A stretch of DNA of 64,000 nucleotides from Lachnospiraceae bacterium. Lineage in GTDB: Bacteria > Bacillota > Clostridia > Lachnospirales > Lachnospiraceae. The notes beneath the pieces were generated by a model. It was not told where the DNA came from and ran no database searches. It worked only from the letters and a program-made list of their open reading frames with translations. Below, piece by piece: positions 21,442 through 31,000 of the stretch. Each line of letters opens with the position of its first letter. Position 1 is the stretch's first letter. The stretch is taken from contig WRBB01000015.1 of assembly GCA_009779895.1 (NCBI GenBank), forward strand, positions 1-64,000, given 5' to 3'. The translations under genes were made by a program, and so were the position numbers.

Positions 21442-22206
21442 ATGGGTAAAATTATAGCAATTGCTAATCAAAAAGGAGGCGTGGGCAAGACCACTAGTGC
21501 AATTAATTTATCAGCAGCCTTAGCTAGTCTTGGCAAAAAAGTTTTAGCCTTAGATATGGATCCGCAGGGTAACATGACAAGTGGGTTTGGTTTAAATAAA
21601 AATGAAATCAATCATACGGTGTATGACTTGTTTTTAGGAAATGCAAAGATAGAAGATTGCATTGGCAAAGATGTGCTAGAAAATTTAGATGTGTTACCTT
21701 CTAATCGAAATTTGGCTGCGATTGAAATTGAGTTGATTGATATTGAAAACAAGGAATATATTATCAAAAGCGAAGTGGAAAAGATAAGTAAAGCGTATGA
21801 TTATGTCATTATTGATTGTCCGCCGGCTTTGGGTATGCTAACCATCAATGCCTTAACGACCGCAGATTCTGTTTTGGTACCGATTCAAAGTGAATATTAT
21901 GCTTTGGAGGGATTGAGCGAACTGATTTATACGATTGAATTGGTAAAAAACAGGTTAAATCCGGAGTTGCAAATAGAAGGTGTGTTGTTTACGATGTTTG
22001 ATGCTAGAACAAATCTTTCTACACAGGTAGTTGAAAATGTGAGAGAGAATTTGAATCATAAGATATACAATACAATTATTCCGCGAAATATTCGTCTGGC
22101 AGAGGCGCCTAGTTATGGTATGCCAATCAATATATATGATCCAAAATCTACAGGCGCAGAGAGTTATAAAGCTTTGGCAGAGGAAGTCGTAAGAGAAGGA
22201 GAATGA
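21442..22206 (+). CDS. parA: Chromosome partitioning ATPase ParA/Soj
   Basis: A 254-aa ATPase that moves and orients the origin region with ParB and can modulate DnaA in Firmicutes. The deviant Walker A is KGGVGKTT (about residues 10-17), the second motif DMDPQGN (about 40) and the third YVIIDCPP (about 116). The start is ATG 21442 with AAGGAG upstream. parB follows after four bases. Confidence 0.96.
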   Translation: MGKIIAIANQKGGVGKTTSAINLSAALASLGKKVLALDMDPQGNMTSGFGLNKNEINHTVYDLFLGNAKIEDCIGKDVLENLDVLPSNRNLAAIEIELIDIENKEYIIKSEVEKISKAYDYVIIDCPPALGMLTINALTTADSVLVPIQSEYYALEGLSELIYTIELVKNRLNPELQIEGVLFTMFDARTNLSTQVVENVRENLNHKIYNTIIPRNIRLAEAPSYGMPINIYDPKSTGAESYKALAEEVVREGE

Positions 22207-22210
22207 TGAT

Positions 22211-23125
22211 ATGACACCAAAAAGGCAAGGCGGGCTTGGAAAAGGTTTAGATATCCTAATACCAAACAAAGTGGAAAAGAAAAGTGTTCCGGAAATGTCG
22301 GAACTGAAAAAAGAGGATACGAGACCAACAAGTTTGGAACAGGAATTTAAAATTAATATAAATGAAATAGAACCAAACAGAGATCAACCAAGGAAAGAAT
22401 TTGAAGAGGATGCTTTGCTTGAACTTTCTGATTCCATTAAGCAACATGGTGTCTTGCAACCTCTTTTGGTACAAAAACGGGCCAATTACTTTGAAATTAT
22501 TGCAGGAGAAAGAAGATGGCGTGCCGCAAAGATGGCAGGTTTAAAAGAAGTGCCGGTCATTGTAAAAGAGTATACAGAACAGGAAATCATAGAAATCTCT
22601 TTGATTGAAAATATTCAAAGGGAAGATTTAAATCCAATTGAAGAGGCGATTGCATATCGGAAACTGTTGAATGAATTTAATCTAAAACAAGATGAGGTAG
22701 CTGAACGGGTATCAAAGAGTAGAACGGCTGTGACAAATGCAATGCGTTTACTTAGGTTAAGTGATAGAATTCAACAAATGGTTATAGATGATATGATTTC
22801 TACCGGCCATGCTCGTGCTTTGCTTGCTATTGAAGATGAAGAAGAACAATATAATTTGGCATATCGTGTATTTGATGAAAAGTTAAGTGTGCGTGAAATT
22901 GAGAAGATGATTCAGCAATTAAAACGGCCAAAGAAAGTAAAAGAAAAAACAAAAATAGAACATGAGTTTGTTTTTGGAGAGTTAGAAGAAAAGTTAAAAG
23001 ATACCATTGGAACGAAAGTGAAAATCAATGAAAAAGGCAATGGAAAAGGAAAAATAGAGATAGAATATTATTCCGCTGAAGAACTGGAACGAATTTATGA
23101 CTTAATACTTTCGGCGAAAAGTTAA
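22211..23125 (+). CDS. parB: ParB/Spo0J-family partition protein
   Basis: A 304-aa CTP-dependent DNA clamp. The N-terminal QGGLGKGLD segment, which interacts with ParA, is followed by the ParB CTP-binding domain (PNRDQPRKEF, then AGERRWRAAKMAG and ENIQREDLNP), a helix-turn-helix (about 155-190, VAERVSKSRTAVTNAMRLL) and a C-terminal dimer domain. The two parS sites upstream are its natural targets. A Noc paralogue is not seen in the window. Confidence 0.96.
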   Translation: MTPKRQGGLGKGLDILIPNKVEKKSVPEMSELKKEDTRPTSLEQEFKININEIEPNRDQPRKEFEEDALLELSDSIKQHGVLQPLLVQKRANYFEIIAGERRWRAAKMAGLKEVPVIVKEYTEQEIIEISLIENIQREDLNPIEEAIAYRKLLNEFNLKQDEVAERVSKSRTAVTNAMRLLRLSDRIQQMVIDDMISTGHARALLAIEDEEEQYNLAYRVFDEKLSVREIEKMIQQLKRPKKVKEKTKIEHEFVFGELEEKLKDTIGTKVKINEKGNGKGKIEIEYYSAEELERIYDLILSAKS

Positions 23126-23166
23126 GTATAGTGGTATATTTGAATGATTAATATAGGGTGAATAAG

Positions 23167-23688
23167 ATGCTAACAGAATTTTTAAATGATATGGGTTTGA
23201 GCCTGGTGCATGTGGTAACAGGGATATTGGTCGTGCAATTGATTATAATTGCTTTGTTGATTAGTAGTAATATAAAATATAGCCGAATGAAAAAAAATTA
23301 TGCCACATTTGTTCGTGGTAAAGATGGTATGTCTCTGGAAGCTAGTCTTTTGACAAAGTTTGCAGAGATTGATAAGCTGACGGAAACGACCACAAAAAAC
23401 AGCAAAGACATCAATGATATTTACCGGAAGATGCGTGGTCATTATCAAAAGGTAGGGATTGTGAAATATGATGCCTTTTTGGAGTTGGGCGGAAATTTGA
23501 GTTTTGCGTTGACCTTGTTGGATCAGGAGGACAATGGTTTTATTATGAATGTGATGCATAGCCGTGAGGGTTGTTATACTTATATAAAGGAAATTGTAAA
23601 AGGCGAGAGTTATGTGGAGTTGGCAGAAGAGGAAACAGAAAGTTTGGAGCGGGCTATTTTCCAAGAGGAATATGCGATTCGGACGTGA
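23167..23688 (+). CDS. DUF4446 membrane-associated protein
   Basis: A 173-aa protein of the DUF4446 family, often encoded after parB in Clostridia. It has one membrane segment (about residues 12-34) and a soluble domain with the family's GGNLSFALTLLD and HSREGCYTYIKEI blocks. The start is ATG 23167, six bases after AGGGTG; the GTG at 23158 is part of that ribosome site. Function is unknown; linkage to parAB hints at a role near the origin or membrane. It sits 23 bases before serS. Confidence 0.85.
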   Translation: MLTEFLNDMGLSLVHVVTGILVVQLIIIALLISSNIKYSRMKKNYATFVRGKDGMSLEASLLTKFAEIDKLTETTTKNSKDINDIYRKMRGHYQKVGIVKYDAFLELGGNLSFALTLLDQEDNGFIMNVMHSREGCYTYIKEIVKGESYVELAEEETESLERAIFQEEYAIRT

Positions 23689-23711
23689 TAAAATAAGGGA
23701 GAGTGGCAGAG

Positions 23712-24992
23712 ATGTTGGACATAAAATTGATTCGAAGTAACCCAGCGTTGGTAAAAGAAAATATGCGTAAGAAATTTCAGGAAAATAAGCTGATTTTGGT
23801 GGATGAAGTTTTGGCATTAGATCAAAAAAATCGTGATATCAAGCAAGAGGTAGAGGCTTTGCGTGCAGATCGAAATAAGATTTCAAAGCAAATCGGAGCG
23901 TTGATGGCGCAGGGGAAAAAAGAGGCGGCAGAGGAATTAAAGGACCGAGTAAATAAAAATGCCAAACGAGTGGCGGAACTATCGGCTATGGAAAGGGAAG
24001 TGGAAGATAAGATAAGAACCAGGATGTTGTCCATTCCCAATATCATGGATGAAACGGTTCCCGTTGGGAAAGATGACAATGAAAATGTGGAGTTGGAACG
24101 TTTTGGAGAAATGAGGGTTCCAAACTTTGAAATACCGTACCATGTTGATATGATGGAGCGTTTTGCGGGTATTGATCTGGATAGTGCAAGAAAAGTTGCA
24201 GGAAATGGATTTTATTATTTGATGGGTGATATTGCCAGACTTCATTCGGCTGTGATTTCTTATGCCCGTGATTTTATGATAGAGAAAGGCTTTACTTATT
24301 GTATCCCTCCTTATATGATTCGCAGCAGTGTGGTAACCGGTGTGATGAGTTTTGCTGAGATGGATGCGATGATGTACAAAATCGAAGGGGAAGATTTGTA
24401 TTTGATTGGTACTAGCGAGCATTCTATGATTGGAAAATTTCAAGATAGCTTGTTGGAGGAAGATGCATTGCCGCAAACATTGACGAGTTATTCTCCCTGT
24501 TTTAGAAAAGAAAAGGGCGCACATGGAATTGAAGAGCGTGGTGTTTATCGCATACATCAGTTCGAAAAGCAAGAGATGATTGTGGTTTGTCATCCGGATG
24601 AGAGTAAGCATTGGTATGATGAACTTTGGAAAAATACAGTAGCGATGTTTCAATCCTTGGATATTCCGGTGCGTACATTGGAGTGTTGCTCCGGGGATTT
24701 GGCAGATTTAAAAATGAAGTCTGTTGATGTAGAGGCATGGTCACCGCGGCAGCAAAAGTTTTTTGAAGTGGGAAGTTGTTCGAATTTGGGCGATGCACAG
24801 GCACGTAGGCTTGGTATTCGGGTACGTGGCAAGGAGGGCAAATATTTTGCTCATACATTGAATAATACAGTGGTAGCCCCACCACGTATGTTGATTGCAT
24901 TGTTGGAAAATAATTTGCAGGAAGACGGTAGTGTTCGGATACCACAGCCTTTGCAGATGTATATGGGTAATCAGTCTAAAATAACAACTTAA
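23712..24992 (+). CDS. serS: Seryl-tRNA synthetase
   Basis: A 426-aa class II synthetase that charges tRNA-Ser, including the tRNA-Ser at 1980-2068. The N-terminal coiled coil spans about residues 30-105; the catalytic core has GTSEHSMIG, the motif 2 region (SPCFRKEKGAHG) and motif 3 (NNTVVAPPRMLIALLEN). The start is ATG 23712 (MLDIKLIRSNP is the family start); GTG 23703 is too close to GGGAG. There is no room for a T-box leader in the 23 bases upstream. Confidence 0.96.
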   Translation: MLDIKLIRSNPALVKENMRKKFQENKLILVDEVLALDQKNRDIKQEVEALRADRNKISKQIGALMAQGKKEAAEELKDRVNKNAKRVAELSAMEREVEDKIRTRMLSIPNIMDETVPVGKDDNENVELERFGEMRVPNFEIPYHVDMMERFAGIDLDSARKVAGNGFYYLMGDIARLHSAVISYARDFMIEKGFTYCIPPYMIRSSVVTGVMSFAEMDAMMYKIEGEDLYLIGTSEHSMIGKFQDSLLEEDALPQTLTSYSPCFRKEKGAHGIEERGVYRIHQFEKQEMIVVCHPDESKHWYDELWKNTVAMFQSLDIPVRTLECCSGDLADLKMKSVDVEAWSPRQQKFFEVGSCSNLGDAQARRLGIRVRGKEGKYFAHTLNNTVVAPPRMLIALLENNLQEDGSVRIPQPLQMYMGNQSKITT

Positions 24993-25017
24993 AAATAAAG
25001 AGCTTGGAGATAGAAAT

Positions 25018-25890
25018 ATGCATCAATATTTAAAGGCAATCGGCTTTGATTTGAAAACAAAAAAGGAATTAAATGCCTTATTGAGTCAAGTGGAATCGCA
25101 TTTTACCCACCAAACATTAATTTCGTATCAAGAAAATGGAGATTTTTGTGAGTTTCAAAAAGAATTTGGTAGTGATATAGGAATATCCATTTGCGGTGAG
25201 TTAAATGAGAAAGAGCAGTTTGATGGGGAATATTACTTTCCTTATTTTACAGGTAGTGGTATTACCACTTATGCAGAGGTGATTGTAGAGCGGAAATATG
25301 AAAAAGAGCAGTATGTTGGTGTTTGTGAAGACCCCAATGTGGGTATCAGTTTGATTTTTTTTCTGCAAAATGGAATTGAGTATATGCGAGAGCGGCAATT
25401 GGGCTCCGTAGCCGGGTTAAATACTTCTGTGACATTCTCAGGTTTGGCATTGTCCGGCTGTGTTCTTTTTCCTGTACAAAAAGATGAAAATCAGGTGCGT
25501 TGTGAAAAAGAGGCTTCTGATAATCGAAAAATGCTTTTAAATGCAGCAAGAAGCGGCGATCAAACGGCCATTGAAACATTGACTTTAGATGATATTGATA
25601 TTTATTCAAAGGTTTCAAGGCGGTTGATGAGTGAAGATATTTTTTCTATTGTGGATACTTATTTTATGCCTTATGGAATTGAATGTGATTTGTATGCGAT
25701 TTTGGGAGAAATATTAAAGGTTAAAGTTGTAGAAAATGTTGTGACCAAGGAAAGGTTGTACCAATTGGAAATAGAAACCAATGAATTGCGCTTTGACGTG
25801 TGTGTGCCGGTGAAAGATGTTATGGGTGAGCCAACCGTGGGACGGCGTTTTAAAGGGAATATTTGGTTGCAGGGATATATTAATTTTTGA
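25018..25890 (+). CDS. DUF3881 family protein
   Basis: A 290-aa soluble protein matching my memory of DUF3881 (N-terminus MHQYLKAIGF), found mainly in Lachnospiraceae and relatives. There are no membrane segments or catalytic motifs that I recognise. The sequence is rich in beta-strand-like alternating patterns, and the final third (ECDLYAILGEILKVKVVENV) suggests a second domain. It follows serS by 25 bases and probably shares its transcript. Function unknown. Confidence 0.8.
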   Translation: MHQYLKAIGFDLKTKKELNALLSQVESHFTHQTLISYQENGDFCEFQKEFGSDIGISICGELNEKEQFDGEYYFPYFTGSGITTYAEVIVERKYEKEQYVGVCEDPNVGISLIFFLQNGIEYMRERQLGSVAGLNTSVTFSGLALSGCVLFPVQKDENQVRCEKEASDNRKMLLNAARSGDQTAIETLTLDDIDIYSKVSRRLMSEDIFSIVDTYFMPYGIECDLYAILGEILKVKVVENVVTKERLYQLEIETNELRFDVCVPVKDVMGEPTVGRRFKGNIWLQGYINF

Positions 25891-25983
25891 GGATAGGTGA
25901 TTGTCAGAGAGGGTGATTTTGTGGTACCATGTATAAGGTGGTGATGCAAGTACGTTAAAAATGTGCTGAAATCGTCTGTATTT

Positions 25984-26057
25984 GTCGCTATAGCTCAGCT
26001 GGATAGAGCGACCGCCTCCTAAGCGGTAGGTCGGAGGTTCAAATCCTCTTAGCGACG
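25984..26057 (+). tRNA. tRNA-Arg (CCU anticodon)
   Basis: A 74-base class I tRNA: acceptor GTCGCTA/TAGCGAC with discriminator G, D-arm TAGCTCAGCTGGATAGAGC, anticodon stem CCGC/GCGG with loop CTCCTAA (anticodon CCU) and T-arm GGAGGTTCAAATCCTCT. No CCA is encoded. It decodes AGG. Confidence 0.96.
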
Positions 26058-26073
26058 TTAGATCGTGTTAAAT

Positions 26074-26919
26074 TTAAGAGCGTGGAGCTTTTTTCTCTAA
26101 CCAAATATTATAAATTACAATTGTTAAAATAATGATGGCTCCTCCAAGTATGGTAAATAAACCGGGTATTTCTCCGGTGACTAGGGCGACCCATAAGGGA
26201 TTTAAGACCGGTTCCATCGCTGTAATGAGACAAGCGAGTAGGGCGGTCGTTTTTTTAATTCCAATGGTGAAAAATACATAAGCGAGCCCCACTTGGATGA
26301 CACCCAAAACAATAACCGAAGCCCAACCGACAAAATCGGGTGTTACACGAAAGAATGCAAAAGGTAAGCCAATCAGTGAGCTAATATAAAAACCAAGCAA
26401 CAGGGATTGTTCCGGTTTGGTATCCGGCCTTTTATTGCAAACGAAAACACCGGCGAACGTTAAGCCGGAAATAATTGCTAAAACATTGCCTAAGGTGCCA
26501 CCGATTTCTAAGTGGTCGGCGAAAAATAATAACATACCGCAAATGGTGATTGTAGCAGCGATGATTTCGCTGGTTTTGGGTTTTTTGCGATAAAATACAA
26601 GATGAATTAAAATAATAAAGACCGGAGCTGTAAATTGCAGCATGATTGCAGCAGCGGCAGTGGTCAGTAAATTTGCAAAAACAAATAAAGTAGTGGTGGC
26701 GGTTAGACATAAGGCGGCTAGGATATTGCCCTGTGTAAGCTCAATTTTGGCACTTCGCCGCCAAATAATAAAAACAATTGCGGCTAAAAAAGCCCGAAGT
26801 CCGATGATGCTTAAGGCTCCCCAAGATTCAGGAATAAAGCGGATGAGTAATCCGCCTAGGCTCCAACAGATAGAAGCGGCCACCATAGCAAGAGGGCCTT
26901 TTTGATTGGGTGCAAGCAT
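26074..26919 (-). CDS. EamA-family (DMT superfamily) transporter
   Basis: A 281-aa polytopic protein with about ten membrane helices in two repeated EamA halves, the hallmark of drug/metabolite exporters (amino acids, nucleosides and others in this superfamily). Typical features are GPLAMVAASICWSLGGLLIRF at the N-terminus, with a long glycine and alanine pattern, and EPVLNPLWVAL in the second half. It runs leftward toward tRNA-Arg with only 16 bases between the ends. A moderate promoter lies at 26981-27009. The substrate is unknown. Confidence 0.9.
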   Translation of the reverse strand: MLAPNQKGPLAMVAASICWSLGGLLIRFIPESWGALSIIGLRAFLAAIVFIIWRRSAKIELTQGNILAALCLTATTTLFVFANLLTTAAAAIMLQFTAPVFIILIHLVFYRKKPKTSEIIAATITICGMLLFFADHLEIGGTLGNVLAIISGLTFAGVFVCNKRPDTKPEQSLLLGFYISSLIGLPFAFFRVTPDFVGWASVIVLGVIQVGLAYVFFTIGIKKTTALLACLITAMEPVLNPLWVALVTGEIPGLFTILGGAIIILTIVIYNIWLEKKAPRS

Positions 26920-26980
26920 TGGTAAATCTCCTTAAATAAAGAATGCGTGTATTGTTCTTAAATGATAGTTAGATAGTTTT

Positions 26981-27009
26981 ATTCTGGGAGATTTTGTCTT
27001 ATTTGTCAA
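26981..27009 (-). promoter_or_regulatory. EamA transporter promoter
   Basis: The minus strand has TTGACA (27009-27004), a 17-base spacer and CAGAAT (26986-26981). The -35 is perfect and the -10 differs at two places. It diverges from the proC promoter. Confidence 0.5.
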
Positions 27010-27020
27010 GGAAATCTACA

Positions 27021-27049
27021 TTGACCCGGCAAAAGCCATCCGCTATAAT
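27021..27049 (+). promoter_or_regulatory. proC promoter
   Basis: TTGACC (27021-27026), 17 bases, TATAAT (27044-27049). It lies 60 bases before the preferred proC start, so the longer upstream reading frame would begin before the promoter and is not used. Confidence 0.75.
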
Positions 27050-27110
27050 AATGTTGGATATGAAATGTTTGAAAAAAAGCCATCTGATTGGTTTATGTAA
27101 GGAGAAGAAA

Positions 27111-27908
27111 ATGAATCCGAAAAAAATAGGTTTTATTGGTTGTAATAATATGAGTGGTGCGATTTTACACGGTGCTTTGGAGGGTCGGGCACTTTCCAAG
27201 GAAAATGTATATGTTTATGATATCAATCCTGTGGTAATAGAAAGAATGACTTCTTTGGGGGTCAATGTAGTTGCAAACAATCATGAATTATGCCAAAAAA
27301 GTGATTTGATTGTGCTTGGCACCAAACCGCAGCATTTGGAGGGTGCCTTGTTGGAATGCGGCAACGCTTTGGATGGCAAGGCAGTGGTTTCCATTGCAGC
27401 AGGTATCACAATAGAGCGAATAGATGCAATGATTGTAGGCAAAGCAAGGATTTTACGGATTATGCCCAACACCCCATCTATGGTCAATGCGGGTGCCAAT
27501 GTATTTTGTTTGGAAACAGATTTGAAAGAAGATGAAAAAGAGACGGTTGTAGCAATATTTAATGCCATAGGTATGGTGGAGTGGGTGCCGGAGCGTTTGA
27601 TCAATGCAATTAGTGGCATGAGCGGCGGCGGGCCGGCTTACATTGCCATGTTTATTGAGGCTATGGCCGATGCCGGCGTAAAAAACGGTATTCCCAGAGA
27701 AATGGCTTATCGTTTGTCAGCGCAAACTTGCTTTGGAACAGCAAAGATGATTTTGGAAACAAAGATGCATCCGGGCATGATGAAAGACATGGTTACATCA
27801 CCCGGTGGCACTACGATAGAGGGGGTAGAGGCTTTGGAAAAAGGTGGTATGCGTTATGCGGTTATGGACTGCATTACAAGGGCCACAAAAAAAGCATCTA
27901 AATTATAG
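27111..27908 (+). CDS. proC: Pyrroline-5-carboxylate reductase
   Basis: A 265-aa NAD(P)H enzyme for the last step of proline synthesis. The Rossmann start is KKIGFIGCNNMSGAI (residues 3-17), and the signature region near 160-200 contains SGMSGGGPAYI and the C-terminal TSPGGTTIEGVEAL. The start is ATG 27111, after GGAGAAG and downstream of its promoter. In the Rossmann loop, GCNNMSGA replaces the more usual GxGxMGxA, which may affect cofactor preference. It stands alone between the transporter and the adhesin. Confidence 0.95.
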   Translation: MNPKKIGFIGCNNMSGAILHGALEGRALSKENVYVYDINPVVIERMTSLGVNVVANNHELCQKSDLIVLGTKPQHLEGALLECGNALDGKAVVSIAAGITIERIDAMIVGKARILRIMPNTPSMVNAGANVFCLETDLKEDEKETVVAIFNAIGMVEWVPERLINAISGMSGGGPAYIAMFIEAMADAGVKNGIPREMAYRLSAQTCFGTAKMILETKMHPGMMKDMVTSPGGTTIEGVEALEKGGMRYAVMDCITRATKKASKL

Positions 27909-28084
27909 AAAGCAAAGGGATACAAATTGCACTTTAAATATATTTTTTAACAAACATTCAGACAATTGATAAAAAGGTTGGCAAATGCTCTTTCAACTGA
28001 TATAATGGTAGAAAACATGAAATAATATAAAAGATATAGAAAACATTGGTTGGTAGAAAAAGTAGAATAGAGGGGGTAGGTGCT

Positions 28085-31000
28085 ATGAAAAAACATCGGT
28101 TTCTTAGTGTACTATTGGTATTGATATTATTATGTTCTATCCCCCCCCCTATCGCATCATTGGTTCGTGCAGCAGATATCCAGTCTGCAATGGCAACAGC
28201 AACTCCATTTTCCACAGTCTTTGAGATGGTATCAGATCCGGATACCTCTATTCCCACGTGGTCAAACACAGTCGATCCAACAACAGGGACCCCCATTGAA
28301 AACGGGCGTATTTGGACGGACAAATCAGTAAATGTGGTGAGTGCGCCTATTTTTGATGCTTCGGGCAAGCCCACAGATGCGGTGATGGCAGCGGAAGACG
28401 AGTTTTTGGTGACCTTATCTGCTTTAAGCCAATCTTATACGGTAGAAGCTTTGATTGAACCATCTGACACAGTATTTGTCATTGACGTGTCAGGTAGTAT
28501 GACAACACTTGTGGGTACATCGGGACGCTCTCGTATTGCTGTAGTGGTGGATGCACTCAATGAAGCCATTGGTATGTTGATGACAGCCAATCCAAACAAC
28601 CGGGTTGCGGTTGTGGCATTTGGTGGCCATCAGGTGAGTGGTGCCAATGTTTCTCAGATTTTTGATGTGTTACCCCTTGCTAGATATTCTGCTACAAACA
28701 ATGGGTTTTTTACCATGAGTGGTACAACAACCGTCAATTTTACAGGTGCTATGGTGCCGGGCAGTTTGGCAAATACAAATGGTTTTACGGCCGTTATGCC
28801 TAGCTTTACCGTCGAGGGTGGAACCCCGACCCAACGTGGTATTTATCGTGGTGCAAAAATATTATTGGATAATAATGATACCACCTATACAACGACAGTA
28901 GGTACAGATACCTATACCTTGATTCGCAGACCCAATATCATTTTGATGACAGATGGGCAACCAACTTATGGTTGGACAGATTATCGTTTTAGTACTGCAG
29001 CAAGTGATACGGATACAGGTTTGGACTCGGGCAATGGAACCACTTCCGACTTAGGCTTGGCTTTACTTACGGTATTGACAGCATCCTATATGAAGCAGCA
29101 GACCCATGACCATTATTATGGCGGTGATCCCAGCCAATCTACACGGACGGTAGGGTTTTATACGATTGGATTGGGGGATACTTCAGACATTATCAATGCC
29201 ACGTTGGACCCCTATGGGGATTCTACCACAGCAGGTAGCGTAAATGCTGACTTAATCAATCAAAGTCTTTCTAATGTCAATTATAATATGCGTGTACTAC
29301 TGGATAGTTTCTCGCAAGGGAACACCATTTCTGTACCGGTTTTAAACAAGAACTCTTCAACCCAGCGTACATTGAAGCAGATTCAAAACTATAGTGCTAT
29401 TATTACAACAGATTATGCGGATATGTATTTTTCTGCTACGGATGTAAGTGAATTGGCGGATGCGTTTCACCAAATAGCCCAGCAGATTGTATCACAGGGT
29501 AGTTACACAACGTTATTGCCGGGTGAAACAGGAGCAAGTGATGCGGACTTTGACGGTTATCTTATTTTTTCAGATGTGCTTGGGCAGTATATGGAGTTTC
29601 GTGAGTTGACTGGTTTTTGGTATGATAATGTGAAATTTACAGTGGATACTTTGGCAAGTGCATTAGAAGCAGGTGACGCCGCTGCAATTGATAAATATGT
29701 AACGGTGATGCTACAACAGCAGGCCTATCAATCAGATGGAACTTTGATGACGGATGCAGAGGTGCGGGATTTTATTTCTTCCAATGTTGCGGCCGGGCAA
29801 GCCAGCCCGATGAAATACTATGCAGATGTAGATAGAAATTTTGTCAGTAGCTTTTTTGATTCCACCGGTAACCCCATTGATCCAAGTACCTTAACAAATG
29901 CTGTAACCGTTGTTGAGCGGTATATGGTAGAGGGTGCAGTGACCAATCCGGTGACCAATCAACCAACGGATATGATTTATATGGCATTTCATGTGGTAAC
30001 CATATTGGAAGATGGTATTTATCCGGAAGTGTATTCTGATGGCATCCGTTTGAGGCGTTCTTTACAGGCAGGGGACCACCTTGTACGTTGGTATATTCCG
30101 GCTAGTTTGATTCCGCAGCGTACGGTTACTTCTGTAAAAGATGCAAATAATGTACCAACGGGTGAGATTCAGATCGTAGAAGCGGCACCGATTCGAGCTA
30201 TTTACTCTGTGGGTATGGACATAGAGAGTATTTATGCAGGATTATCTCCTGCTTATACCGGCACAGCCCGTTATCAAGTAAGCGGCAGAGAGGCTTATTA
30301 TTTATATACCAATCGCTGGCTTTCGCCCAGTGGATTTTCCAATGCAACCGATGCATTCTTTATGCCGGGTGCGGTAAGTCCTTACTACTTTGAGGAAACA
30401 AGGCTATATAGTGAACGAACGCAAACATTAAAAGCGACAAATACAACGCAAACATCTCCCACATCATTTTATCCACGTTATTTTACCATAAATCCGGTGG
30501 TGCAGGTGCATGAATTGGGCAACAATGGGCGCCTTGTATTGGATACAACCAGTTTAACGGTTTTGAAAGAGTGGGATGCGGCACTAGGGGATCTGATAGT
30601 CCCTGTGTATGTGCAGTTGTACGATGGAGATGGCAATCCGGTTGGTAGTCCGATTGAACTAGATCCGGCCTCGACAAATGCGACAACAAATGCCACAGGC
30701 GGAATAGAGCTTATGTATACATGGGAAAACCTACCTCTGTATGCCCTTACGCCTGATGCAGCGGGCAATGCGGTATTGATGTCCTATACGGTGGTAGAGG
30801 GCAGTTATGACGGTGGTGTATTTACACCATTTGGACCGGGCAATGAGCCGCCGTGGATCGTCATTGATTTTCCGCCCCGTTGGGATGATGCGTCAGGCAC
30901 ATGGGAAGATGCACAGATATTTAATATTGCAGAAGTTCCAGACCAACGCATTATCGTGTTGGAGAAAAATTTTGAAGGGCTTACTTCGCAGCAAGTACTG

